A stretch of DNA of 64,000 nt from Crossaster papposus (lineage: Eukaryota > Echinodermata > Asteroidea > Velatida > Solasteridae): assembly GCA_037893245.1 (NCBI GenBank), contig JBAIAA010000594.1:806001-870000 (forward strand). Direction: 5' to 3'. The notes under the pieces were generated by a model, which was not told where the DNA came from, ran no database searches, and saw nothing but the letters and a program-made list of their open reading frames with translations. The stretch's first letter is position 1, and each line of letters opens with the position of its first letter. Both the position numbers and the translations under genes were made by a program. Shown one piece after another: positions 9,009 through 19,055 of the stretch.

Positions 9009-10507
9009 CATACGAAATTGACAAAGTAATTCCTGAGGATGTGAGAAAAAATATGTGTGTTGAAAATGAAGAATATACCGATCAGTGTTGTAAATTTTGG
9101 ACTGTCGATTTACCACCACAAAAAAGATCGTCGTTCCACGTTGATAGGTCAGAGTGGAAAAAGTTAAAATCACAGCAATCAAAGAACACATTTCCGAAAT
9201 CTTGGATACATACATTCATTAAGGGACTGAAGAAATTACACCCTTACTGTTCATTTCAATTTATACGTCATTACGTTTCTAATTCGTTCAGACAACGCAT
9301 CAAATGTGCTTTTCGCGCAAATGGCTATTGTAGTTTTAGTGATTGTAGCGTAAAATTTCAATTAATCATGCAAAGTGAAATCAATTTAAAAGTGAATGTA
9401 ACATTTACAGGGAAAGTAAAGCATCAAAAAAATGAAAGACGAGCCAGATTTGTCAGAAATACCAAACGAGAGGCACTGAAAAAGGTTTTAAAATACAAAA
9501 AATCTAGACGCGAGCATCTGGACAATCTGAAAACTCTGGATGACGAAGTATTTATGTCAGGTTGTCGTGACGAAGCACCGAATAAGGGGGTACTTTATCA
9601 AATAAGTAGTGAGGGAAATCAACTTTCAAATTCTAGGGAAAGTGAGATACAGGCTCTTATTAGGATGATGACAAAACAACACGATTCAAATAAACGTATT
9701 CCAGGAATTCTAAGACACGTATCTTTAGGTCCCCCGTATGTGATTCTATATTCCCAAGACAGTGTAAAAATATATCATCATATTTCGTCAAGGGACATCA
9801 TTTATTTAGATGCAACTGGGTCAATCATACGCAATAATTCAACTTTTTGTGGATCAAAAAAGTACCAATTATATGATCTTGTAATCAGGCATCCACTAAT
9901 AATAATAGCAATCAAGTTAACATTTAAGAACAAACCGAAACGAAATCGATCTAGAAATACACAAGACATCAAACACACTGACAAAGACTCCTGTGCTTCA
10001 CCTTCCCCTAAAAAGAGGTGTGAAAACCCAAAAGTAGATCGAAAAACAAAAACACCCATTCCAAAATATCCCAAAGCAACAAAACTCCTCCCACGAGGCA
10101 TTCAAAACAACGCGGTATCTTGCTGGTGGATTTCAACTATACAAGCAATGAAGCCTTTCATTACATCTTCCAAATTAACCGAAACCAAATTCCAAGGAAG
10201 TGGCGTTTCTCTTTGGCGACAACTTCTACAAATTTTCCAAAGTTTAACATCAAATCAACAAAATGCAGTCTCCTTCGCTGCCGTTAAGAAAATAATAGAA
10301 CAGTGTGCACTTGAAATGGGCATTAACTGCAAACAACAACAAGATGCAGCGGAATTTTATTCACAGATTATGGTGCCGTTTTTAGAAAGTTCGTGTTTGA
10401 CAAATGAAATAGAAATTGCTAAAAGCGTTATGTGCCTTGATTGTGACGAAAGTGTGGTTGTTGAAAGTTCAACAATGGGTACCTTGCCGTTCAGGGAAGC
10501 AGTATAG
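8930..10507 (+). CDS. Composite gene part 2: DDE-like segment and USP N-terminal half
   Basis: This frame is open from 8930 (its stop TGA is at 8927-8929) and its first ATG is at 8981. It holds three pieces. First, a conserved-looking region with FRANGYCSFSDC and a basic stretch leading to IIYLDATGSIIRN (Asp codon at 9809). That motif resembles the first-Asp strand of DDE/RNase-H-fold transposases, but no second Asp or Glu strand follows. Second, a basic linker with nuclear-localisation-like clusters (KNKPKRNRSR, PKKR). Third, the start of a ubiquitin-specific protease: GIQNNAVSCWWISTIQAM is the Cys box (G-x-x-N...C...Q) and QQQDAAEFYSQI is the QQDAxEF box. The frame ends at 10507 in the middle of the USP domain. 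Confidence 0.75.
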   Translation, partial: FVKVDFENSISTHENESMPETGTGSLTYEIDKVIPEDVRKNMCVENEEYTDQCCKFWTVDLPPQKRSSFHVDRSEWKKLKSQQSKNTFPKSWIHTFIKGLKKLHPYCSFQFIRHYVSNSFRQRIKCAFRANGYCSFSDCSVKFQLIMQSEINLKVNVTFTGKVKHQKNERRARFVRNTKREALKKVLKYKKSRREHLDNLKTLDDEVFMSGCRDEAPNKGVLYQISSEGNQLSNSRESEIQALIRMMTKQHDSNKRIPGILRHVSLGPPYVILYSQDSVKIYHHISSRDIIYLDATGSIIRNNSTFCGSKKYQLYDLVIRHPLIIIAIKLTFKNKPKRNRSRNTQDIKHTDKDSCASPSPKKRCENPKVDRKTKTPIPKYPKATKLLPRGIQNNAVSCWWISTIQAMKPFITSSKLTETKFQGSGVSLWRQLLQIFQSLTSNQQNAVSFAAVKKIIEQCALEMGINCKQQQDAAEFYSQIMVPFLESSCLTNEIEIAKSVMCLDCDESVVVESSTMGTLPFREAV

Positions 10508-11898
10508 AACAGTGCTTGCAGGTTTACTTTGAGGATGAAATGGTAAACGGGGGTGCGGAATGTCTTTATTGTAAGGAAAGTCGGCCAAAGAAACTGATCA
10601 CTTCTCGTATACTCAACTCCCCGTCATTATTAGTATTGCAATTATTACGATTTAGAGCTAACGAAGGACAAGGGGAAAAACTAACAACAGAGGTCACTCC
10701 CAACATCATGATAAACTTGACAAGGTATTGCACCAACAACACTCCCTCACTATACCAACTACGGTCTGTAATTTCACACGAGGGTGGCTCGTTAAACAGT
10801 GGGCATTACATAACTTTTGTGTACAACACAGACGACAAAACATTTACAATATTCAACGACCAAAACGTGCAAGAATCCAATATACACAATTTTGTTCAAC
10901 AAACATCACAATCTGGCTACTTATTTTTCTACGATAAAATTGAGAATACAGAAAGCATGTGTCATTCAGAACCGTTTGTTAAGCAGCCTGTCCTTAATGT
11001 AACTGAGGAAGATGAAGAATTTGTGTGTCTTCTTTGGGCATCTTTCAATGAGAAGAATTTAGACTATGTTGCTGTGCGAGATGACGCAAGTCATAATTTT
11101 CTTTCATTTCACCATTTAGCAACAATCTGCAACAACCCAAAATCTGCACTTTTAAAGCGACTGAAAAATATATATCCAATGTATCAGCCTGGGTGGCTAA
11201 GTGAAGTTACAGTTAATTTTTACATCGGTCAATTATGTGAAATTGCGAATCGAAAATGTCCGAGTAAATTTGCAGTAGCTCATTGCAGCGACACATTAAA
11301 AATTGTAAACAATCAGCAAACACCAGAAACATTCAAGATAATTTCCAAGAAATGCTTTGTCAACAAAAAGATATCTGGTTGCATATTTTTTCCCTTAATA
11401 GAAAACAGGCATTTCACTCTGTACGTGATGGACAATGTCAGCAACCCTATAACATGCTACGACTCATTAAGTTGCAGCAGGGACAACCGACAAAAACTGA
11501 TCAGACATGGAACTGCCTTTTTCCGGTTCCTTCGCAATGGTAAAATGAATAGATACTGGAGTGAAATGCCTGGAGTCTTCCGTGACAACCAATCAGTTCC
11601 AATTAAACAAGCAAAGTGCCCTCAGCAGAAAGACGCATCCAGCTGTGGAGTATTCGCATGTCTCTATGCAGAAATGATATGCCTCAACGATCATACAATT
11701 AAGGACAATTCGGATGCTTATAGAATATACCTCACGCTTCAAATACTAAAAAGATCTCGTATAATAGATCCTACTTTGCGAAATCTGTTTGAAGCTTACA
11801 ATACTGAATACAAATACAACAGTATTATGTGCATTGCCGTCAATTTTTGTCAACATCCCCAAGAAAAAGAAGTAGGCCTATACGACTTCGCTATCTGA
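10498..11898 (+). CDS. Composite gene part 3: USP C-terminal half and Ulp1 protease
   Basis: No ATG starts this frame. It picks up the USP domain at SSIEQCLQVYFEDEMV, shows the zinc-ribbon pair CLYC, the LLVLQLLRFR strand (USP L-x-LxRF), and the His box YQLRSVISHEGGSLNSGHY followed by FNDQNV and GYLFFY. These are the general-base His and its Asp/Asn partner. After about residue 165 an Ulp1/SENP (C48) domain follows: WLSEVTVNFYIGQL, HFTLYVMD (His), CYDSL (Asp), and QQKDASSCGVFAC (Gln plus nucleophile Cys). All Ulp1 catalytic positions are present. Ulp1 proteases cleave SUMO or related modifiers; USPs cleave ubiquitin. The frame overlaps part 2 by about 10 bases, which looks like one frame change in an otherwise continuous USP domain. 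Confidence 0.8.
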   Translation, partial: SSIEQCLQVYFEDEMVNGGAECLYCKESRPKKLITSRILNSPSLLVLQLLRFRANEGQGEKLTTEVTPNIMINLTRYCTNNTPSLYQLRSVISHEGGSLNSGHYITFVYNTDDKTFTIFNDQNVQESNIHNFVQQTSQSGYLFFYDKIENTESMCHSEPFVKQPVLNVTEEDEEFVCLLWASFNEKNLDYVAVRDDASHNFLSFHHLATICNNPKSALLKRLKNIYPMYQPGWLSEVTVNFYIGQLCEIANRKCPSKFAVAHCSDTLKIVNNQQTPETFKIISKKCFVNKKISGCIFFPLIENRHFTLYVMDNVSNPITCYDSLSCSRDNRQKLIRHGTAFFRFLRNGKMNRYWSEMPGVFRDNQSVPIKQAKCPQQKDASSCGVFACLYAEMICLNDHTIKDNSDAYRIYLTLQILKRSRIIDPTLRNLFEAYNTEYKYNSIMCIAVNFCQHPQEKEVGLYDFAI

Positions 11899-11965
11899 AC
11901 GGCTAGATATTACATTTTTTCTCAATCGCGTTAACTGCAACAAAACTGACGATAAAGGGTTCATT

Positions 11966-12736
11966 AACAGGTCAAAAGAAATAAGTCCCCCCTGGGAAAT
12001 GTGCATTTTTATGGAAAACAGTTAGGCTCCTTGACCTGTTACAAAAATTTAAAATGTAGTCTGAAATGTTACACATTTATTGTGCACTAAAGTTTCACAG
12101 TTAACCTTCGCCTTGAAATGCTGCCATTTGTTAAATGTGGTGACCAAAATGACACTTCCTTGCATAGAGATTGGACAAATGGAGAAAATCATGTTTTACA
12201 AAACAAAATTATATTCTTTCCTCACTTCAATTAATTTTCCTAAAGTGTACAAATGTACACATGCATTTAATGTTTTTGTTTTTGTTTTAAATTTTCTAAA
12301 TTTACGAAGTACAGTAAATTAGAGTCACCCAAGCAAAACAATTTGTTTAAAGCATAAAGGTTTTGTGGAAATGGAAGGGTTTTTTGGGGTCCTTTCGTTT
12401 CAGTAATGAAATTAAAAACAAAAACAAAAACATTAAATGCTTGTTTACATTTTGTACACTTGAAAATTAATTGAAGTGAGTAAAGAATATTAAACAATTT
12501 TGTAAAAACATGATTTTCTCGATTTGTCCAATCCCTATGCAAGAAAGTGTCATTTTTTATTTAATAAATGGCAGCATTTCAAGGCGAAGGTTAACTGTTG
12601 GGTGAAACTTTATTGCACAATAAATGTGTAACATTTCAGACTACACTTTACATTTGTGTAACAGGTTATAAGGAGCCTAACTGTCTTCCAAGAAAGTGCA
12701 CATTTCCCAGGGGGACTTATTTCCTTTGACCTGTTT
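11966..12736. repeat. Foldback with ~310-bp imperfect inverted arms
   Basis: The left arm begins AACAGGTCAAAAGAAATAAG and the right arm ends with its complement CTTATTTCCTTTGACCTGTT. The arms (about 11966-12275 and 12425-12736) match along their length, including TGGGAAATGTGCA, CAGTTAGGCTCCTT, TTCGCCTTGAAATGCTGCCA and ATTGGACAAAT with their complements. About 150 bp of AT-rich spacer separates them. It starts 68 bp after the Ulp1 stop codon. It may be an independent foldback or a structural part of the element that carries the composite gene; I found no matching arm upstream of 7536. Confidence 0.8.
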
Positions 12737-14698
12737 AGTTGCATTGTCTTCAAATCATAAAATGTTGCTTTTCAGAAATGTTTCTTATCCTTTCTAGAGT
12801 TGCTCGTGCGACAAAACACCTAGAGAATACCAGTATAGTGATAACAAAAAAGAAAAGAATGGCCTCTAATACCTTACATCTAACCCGCGAAACATAAAAT
12901 GATTTCTATCCATAAATACCACCGTCCCAAATAATACGCAAAATGCGCTGTAAACACTGATCTCTATATTAGACTGAATAGGTCATCTAGTCCAGTCAAT
13001 TTACGTTAAGACCTAGGACAGAATAAAAAACGTTCAAGCGTCAAAGAACTTTAAATAAATAAACAAACAACATCTGAACAATCTAATGTTTTCTATTGAG
13101 TGGAAGGTTGTTTTTTCCAAGCCTTTTATGAAGATTAACATTCAGAACTTGTTGTCTTTCCCTGGTTACTTGCTTTAATAGACACGCCTGTGTAAAGCTA
13201 ATGTTTAGGATTCAAGACCAATCGCGGATACAGCGGACGACTGTGCGTCGGAAACGTAGGCCATTTAAAAAAACCTGGCCTCGGTCCGTAAAAGGCTTCC
13301 TCCTTAATATTGTCATACTGAACGAAAAAAGGCCAAATTCCGTCGAAGTTTGGGTTTGGGAAACGGCCCTAAACAATAATAAAGTTTTCAATGTTTAAAA
13401 ACACTATACAGTACGTTATATATTCAGAATATATTCGTTATGTAATACATTTTTTTATAAAACTCTACAATAATTGACGGAAAAAATGTAGTTTTCAAGA
13501 CATAACTTTATTCACGGTCCTAGTCACTTTTGACAGAGTTGATGACTTTCACCCGACAGTGCGCAAGTCCATAGATCAAATACGTTTATTATTTTTCAAA
13601 ATTAACATTTTCAGTGAAAGATTTTAACCCGGCCCGTTTTTTCTTCATTAAGGCTTTTGGCGTAAACATTATTTTGTGTACGTTAAGAACTTTAATTTCT
13701 CTGGAAACAAACACACGATTTCTGGATTTCGGATATATTCCAAAATTGGGCTCAAAGTTACGTGCATGGACGCATATAAGTTTAACTTCAAATGGGTCAC
13801 TTCATGAACATCATAAATGTCTTCCCCTGTTTTAATTTGACCTATTTCTGCAAAAACATTCTAAAACAAATGGTTTATTAGACATGGGGTGATTTATTTT
13901 AAAAGACTAATATTTTTGACAGCCAAAACTATCCGAAATCCTGACCGTTTTCAAGAAAATAACTATTATTGTGTGGCAAGGTAGCAGTATTAGGTAAATT
14001 GGTAGAAAGGTCGTCTGCTTGTGACAAGTCTAGTTTCGCGCTGTCGCATGCGTGATGTGAACGAATTTATTAACGGTTAACATACAGACGCAAAAGATGA
14101 ACGACACCTTTCCACTCATTGGGGGACATTAGATTTTTAGTATGTAAAAGGGTGACACTTCCCCTTCGGGACAGTGTTAACATGAATTATATTGAAATTA
14201 CTTTCAGGTTCCTATTTTGATGTAAATTGACCGCACTAATCCCGTGCAGTGCTATCCATATCTGAATGTTTTTGTTGACCAGTACTTCCGGGGTCCTTCC
14301 AAAATTATCATGCCCTGTTTTAATCTGAATGTTTATGTTATTACCTTTTTTTCAAGTAATAGTACATGTATGACAATTCTTTGCCGAAATTTGAATTGTT
14401 TTCGAAAGACACAGCACATTCAAGGTGTGCATTTTTGAACAAACATCCAGATCTACAATTTCCTGAGTCTCAATCCGAAGTAAAAATAAATTGCGTTCTC
14501 GTCCACAGTTCTCGTTTCAGTTTTAGGTCCCGCTGATTTCTAATTTTAGTAAAATCAACCTGTCTTATCAATAATTTATCTCCTTATTTTTTTTCTTGAG
14601 AAGAAAATAGACGGGGGGGGGGGGGGGGGGGGGGTGCCCCCCTCCTCGTAACTCTACATATCCGCTTCTGGCATCATGCAACCGGCAATTGCGCTTAG
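12737..14698. other. Unique AT-rich stretch with G22 tract
   Basis: No domain-bearing frame and no repeat shared with the rest of the window was found in these 2 kb, which is unusual for this locus. Scattered frames of 60-75 codons (for example at 13201, 13614 and 14244) have no recognisable motif. A run of 22 G occupies 14613-14634, just before a candidate exon. Confidence 0.4.
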
Positions 14699-14874
14699 CC
14701 TCAGGAGGCTCAGTCCATCACAACCATCGCATCCCACACGGGGCGTCCAGCCAGCAGCTTCGACATGGACACCCCATCCTATGAATCAAGCGGACGAGTG
14801 CCGTCTTTAGAGTTGGGCAACGGCGGGTCTGGGGGACAAACTATAGAAACACCTGAGCCAACCTCTGTAAAATC
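14699..14874 (+). CDS. Candidate exon, Ser/Thr-rich C-terminal tail
   Basis: An acceptor-like GCGCTTAG precedes 14699 and a strong donor GTAAGC follows 14874. Between them one frame is open for 58 codons with protein-like composition: ASHTGRPASSFDMD, SYESSGRVPSLELGNGG and TIETPEPTSVKS. It resembles a cytoplasmic tail or disordered linker. With the acceptor at 15013-15014 (TTTTGCAG) the next codons are Ser and stop, so this could be the last coding exon of an otherwise unseen gene. No domain is present, and the call rests on splice sites and composition only. Confidence 0.3.
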
Positions 14875-15018
14875 GTAAGCTGTCGGACTGTGGCCGATTT
14901 ATTTATGGCGGTTCTCTAGGAGATGGACAGGTGTCGAGTTTGATTGGCACATTATGAGTCTCTGGGCATTGAGGTCTGTTTCCGCGTCTGTACCTTTACT
15001 TTTATATTTTGCAGTTAA

Positions 15019-16030
15019 TAAGGATGTCAGAAAGAATGTGGGCAAACGAATTTGTAGAATTCGGCTTGTTGCTTCATCTCTCTCCAGCTTTACCCAGCAA
15101 GATATGGTTTCAGAAGGAAAACAAGGTTGAACTTAAAATAGTAAGACTTGCAGTGCCCTTCCAAAACTTGCCGCTAGAACTGTTTGTGTAAGCCCAATTG
15201 GATTAGTTCCTAAATAAAAACAAACAGCCTGTGGGGCATTTCTAATCAATCACCATTGGGCCAAATAAAAAAAAAGAGAGTTGTTGATCGCCTTAGTCGT
15301 GTCCAGAAACAGTTCAAATCACAAAATGGTATACCAGATTGCTATGCAACGGTCAAGTACACATCAAACAGATGATGCAATTACATTTTTAGCATAACGT
15401 CTGCGTTCAAAATGTTTACAGTTCATTCAAGTGATCACAACCTGTTTGGGTTCTCTCTAGAAAACTAGCGAAAAACATTTTAAAAGCTAGGGCAAATTAG
15501 TTCTAAATTAATACATTAGTTTCATGAGAAATTGTGACTCATCGTGGACTCTTTAGACTCCCGAGGCATATTTTAATCGAAGCTCCGAAATGCCACCCGT
15601 TGGGTATTCTGCCAATTGCGCTGACGGAGTTATAACTTGGTTGCCACTGTATTAAGTGGAGCCGGATGAGAATTTCCCCTTTTTTTTCTCAAAAGGTTTT
15701 TGTTTGTGGGTTTTCGCCCATCCCGTAAATCAGAATTGGCCTTAAACAATACTGTTTTAAAAGTTAAAGTACAGGGTATCTGTGCTTTTTTTAATATATA
15801 TAATTTTTTCGAAAGAATTCGGAAGGAAGATAGTACTCAAATTATTAATTCAATTAGATTTTTTGGGGGGAGGATGCAACACCCCTAAAAGCACGGACAC
15901 ACTATCTCTAATGTACAGACTTAATACCTCATGATAAGGTTTTGTATTCCTGTAAATATCCTTGTACGTTTGCAAATAATAATGCTTGTATTTTTGTGTA
16001 AAATGTTGTTAATAATAAATATTTAAAACA
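15019..16030. other. Non-coding stretch, UTR-like
   Basis: The DNA is AT-rich with several AATAAA hexamers near 16010-16020 and no coding signature. It could be 3' UTR of the candidate exon above. No internal repeats were noticed. Confidence 0.35.
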
Positions 16031-16033
16031 AAT

Positions 16034-16100
16034 AGTCAATTCTTATATAGCGCCAAATCCCTCAAAAATTGACGCTCAAGGCGCTTTACATTAAAACATG
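16034..16100 (+). repeat. Short inverted repeat with TATAGCGCC/GGCGCTTTA
   Basis: The sequence CTTATATAGCGCC is followed 25-30 bp later by CTCAAGGCGCTTTACA, giving complementary GCGCC/GGCGC cores. I believe this motif pair is a common dispersed repeat end in marine invertebrate genomes. Only this copy occurs in the window. Confidence 0.4.
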
Positions 16101-16340
16101 TTTATTTAAAACCCGTATTTATATATGTTTTCCCGGCGATTTTAAACATAAATTTAATCAATTTAATACCCGGCTCATTCAATTTCATTTGAAAATAAAT
16201 GCTTCGTTGCATCAGCATTCAACAGTCAAAAGAAGTAATTCCATTTCAGCAGTTAAGCATAGTGTTATGCCGATTTTTCCATTTAATAATTTGCATATGA
16301 CTGCTCTTTACCTGTTGGGAAATTGACAAGTCTGAGCAAC

Positions 16341-16620
16341 AGTGCCGTGGCCTCGTGGTACGGTCTGGAGCATTACATTTGTAATCTGTAGATAAAGCTA
16401 CAGGTTGTGGGTTCGAGTCCAGCCTGGGACTATGGTTCGTGTGCCCTTGGGCAAGGCACTTTGTCACTCATTGCTTCTCTCCACCCAGGAGTAAATGGGT
16501 ACCTGTGAGGGCAGAGATGGTTATTGTTGTTGATTTAGCTGCTTTGCGCTCTGACTCACGCTAGTCATACTTGTGCACGTGCGACTAATGCTACTTTATT
16601 TAATTACCTAGTGCTTTTAT
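16341..16620 (+). mobile_element. tRNA-derived SINE
   Basis: The 5' part has a pol III A-box-like TGGCCTCGTGGTACGG and a B-box GGTTCGAGTCC about 60 bp later, the spacing of a tRNA gene. The following body contains GCCCTTGGGCAAGGCACTTT and CTCCACCCAGGAGTAAATGG, a conserved-looking domain seen in many invertebrate SINEs. The tail is AT-rich. It is not a tRNA gene because no acceptor stem closes around the boxes. The 3' end is approximate. Confidence 0.75.
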
Positions 16621-17654
16621 AACGTCCTGATTATACAAAGAAGTGTAAAATGATTTGTAATGTAATGAACATGTAAATGAAATGTAAATGTGCACGACGA
16701 TGGAGAAAGGAATCCTGCCTAGACGTTGTGTAATATAGTTCTATTCATATTGTAGCGGCTGTGTATTTTGTTGTTGTAATAAATGTTACATGCGTCTGCA
16801 GACACAAAAGAATACTAATTTTTGAGCGTTTCAGTGTGTTCAGCTTGTATGGTCTTTTATTACCGTCAGTCATTGCCTGCAATTCTCCAGGTACTAGGAG
16901 TGCCGGTGTCGCTGGTTCCCGCTGACTTCCGAGATCCCTGGTGCCTCTCACATGCCAATGCCCTGGGGACTTTTGTATCCCTGAGAATTATTAAGGTCTG
17001 AACGATAATAATACACTGGGCCAAATAAGATCATTCAAATTCAAGAGGTCGCAAAGATCATTTACTTTTTTAAAACCAAGCAGCAAGAGACCGGTGAACC
17101 CTTTATTTTAATCAATATTATTAACATGTTTCAAAATGTTTAAACTCAAATTCATTTTTATGGTACATGTAGGGCCTATGTGCTTTTTGATTTCGTATGT
17201 GCCCCGTTTTCACAAAGAATCGAATTTTAACTTTCACGTTCTAAACAAACAATATAGAAAAACGCGTGTAAATGTTGGTCCCTTTTTCACAATTTAAAAC
17301 GTACATAATAGAATGTGCAAGATTCAGTTATCAGAAGAAAGAACAGATTTTAATCAGCATAAATGTAGCAAATTTTGAAAAAAACATGTAATTAGTTTTG
17401 CACAAGAAGCGCCTTTTCGTGACAAAAGAAAAAAATAATTAGCAAATTTGACCTGTGGCTTAAATTGTAAATGTGAATATTTTTTTCGCGCTACGCATGC
17501 GCCCCAAATTCACCTCTACTCTATGTGCGAACGCTAAAAGCAAGTAGGCCTATGCGCACCAAAGCGCCAACTTCGACTCTTCGTGAAAACGCTAACGTCA
17601 GTACACCCACCAAAGCGCCCCCCCCCCCCCCCCCCCCCACTTTTTTTGGTTTTA
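16621..17654. other. Non-coding stretch with C21 tract
   Basis: AT-rich sequence without a coding signature. A run of 21 C lies at 17618-17638, immediately before the satellite that begins near 17655. Confidence 0.4.
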
Positions 17655-18594
17655 CGTGAGGGGGATTTGGTTTATAGACGTCTTTACACTCCGTGCACAA
17701 TATTAAAGCATAATAAATGGGAAAATGATGTCATTTTGGTGAGGCTGAAAATAATTATTATAGTAACTGATTTACCCTTTAATATCCAAAATTAAGTGTG
17801 CCCTGTAGAATGATCTTTCAGATTCTGCAATAAAAAAAATTACTTTGAAGATTTTGGGAGGGATAATCTTTTTTAAAGACGTCTTTAAACTTTGTGCATA
17901 AAGTCTATGGAGAAAGGTGTAATTTTGAGTTGTCGAGGATGGACATTATTAGTGGCCCGATTCAGCCTTATCCAAAATTAAGTGTGCCCTGTAGCACGAT
18001 CTTTCAGATTCTGCAATAAAACAAATTACTTTGAAGGTTTTGGGAGGGATAATCTTTTTTAAAGACGTCTTTAAACTTTGTGCATAAAGTCTATGGAGAA
18101 AAGTGTAATTTTGAGTTGTCGAGGATGGACATTATTAGTGGCCCGATTCAGCCTTATCCAAAATTAAGTGTGCCCTGTAGCACGATCTTTCAGATTCTGC
18201 AATAAAAAAAATTACTTTGAAGATTTTGGGAGGGATAATCTTTTTTAAAGACGTCTTTAAACTTTGTGCACAAAGTCTATGGAGAAAAGTGTAATTTTGA
18301 GTTGTCGAGGATGGACATTATTAGTGGCCCGATTCAGCCTTATCCAAAATTAAGTGTGCCCTGTAGCACGATCTTTCAGATTCTGCAATAAAAAAAATTA
18401 CTTTGAAGATTTTGGGAGGGATAATCTTTTTTAAAGACGTCTTTAAACTTTGTGCATAAAGTCTATGGAGAAAGGTGTAATTTTGAGTTGTCGAGGATGG
18501 ACATTATTAGTGGCCCGATTCAGCCTTATCCAAAATTAAGTGTGCCCTGTAGCACGATCTTTCAGATTCTGCAATAAAAAAAATTACTTTTAAT
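17655..18594 (+). repeat. 186-bp tandem satellite, about five copies
   Basis: The phrase AGTGTGCCCTGTAG recurs at 17795, 17981, 18167, 18353 and 18539, exactly 186 bp apart each time. The three central units are nearly identical. The leading unit (about 17655-17794) is clearly diverged and the last is cut off after AATTACTTTT. Each unit contains CAATAAAA and GACGTCTTTAAA. The block carries no reading frame and is short for a centromeric array, so it is a local satellite or a piece of a longer element. Confidence 0.95.
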
Positions 18595-18767
18595 ATGTTT
18601 ATTTATTTTGAATTTCGTTCAATGAAATCGTAAGACTGATTGGGCAGCTTGCGTGGTACGTTCTCGCGCAGACGACGTCTTTTTGGGCCTCCTTTTGATG
18701 CATGTGTTTTATATTTCAGGAGTTCGAGGATGAGTTCGCGGATGAGTTCGAGGATGGAAATCGCGGA

Positions 18768-18830
18768 TAGCTTTGGACTAGATTTGGTGCCAAGTCGGTA
18801 ATAGCGGTCCACTCGGTATATACAGGGGGG
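18768..18830 (+). mobile_element. Fragment of TAGACTTG-type MITE
   Basis: The stretch TGGTGCCAAGTCGGTAATAG followed by CGGTCCACTCGGTAT is nearly identical to the left 60 bp of the complete copy at 39022-39168. The rest of the element is missing here and a G6 run follows. Confidence 0.6.
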
Positions 18831-18894
18831 AGGTTGCGGTTGCCTCGTACCCAATTCGCAGAGTTCGAAGTTAAATTACCGACTTGGACAATAA

Positions 18895-19055
18895 AGTTAA
18901 TGCATGTGATGTCACACGCGCTACGCGTACGCGCTAATCGCACGTACAACCGGGCGGAGCGGTGAGGTCAAACACACTTTGTTTGCCCTCACCGCTCCGC
19001 ATGGTTGTATGTGCGATTAGCGCGTACGCGTAGCGCGCGTGACGTCAATGCAACC
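18895..19055. repeat. 160-bp near-perfect palindrome
   Basis: The left arm contains ACGCGCTACGCGTACGCGCT and ACAACCGGGCGGAGCGGTGA. The right arm carries the complements TCACCGCTCCGCATGGTTGT and AGCGCGTACGCGTAGCGCG. The arms meet with almost no spacer near 18978 (CACACTTTGTTTGCC). The DNA would form a long GC-rich hairpin. It lacks a coding frame and may be a small foldback MITE with no autonomous relative in the window. Confidence 0.85.

Noticed and set aside
17655-18594. CRISPR-like array
   Set aside because: Units are directly adjacent 186-bp copies with no short repeat/unique spacer pattern, and the genome is eukaryotic.
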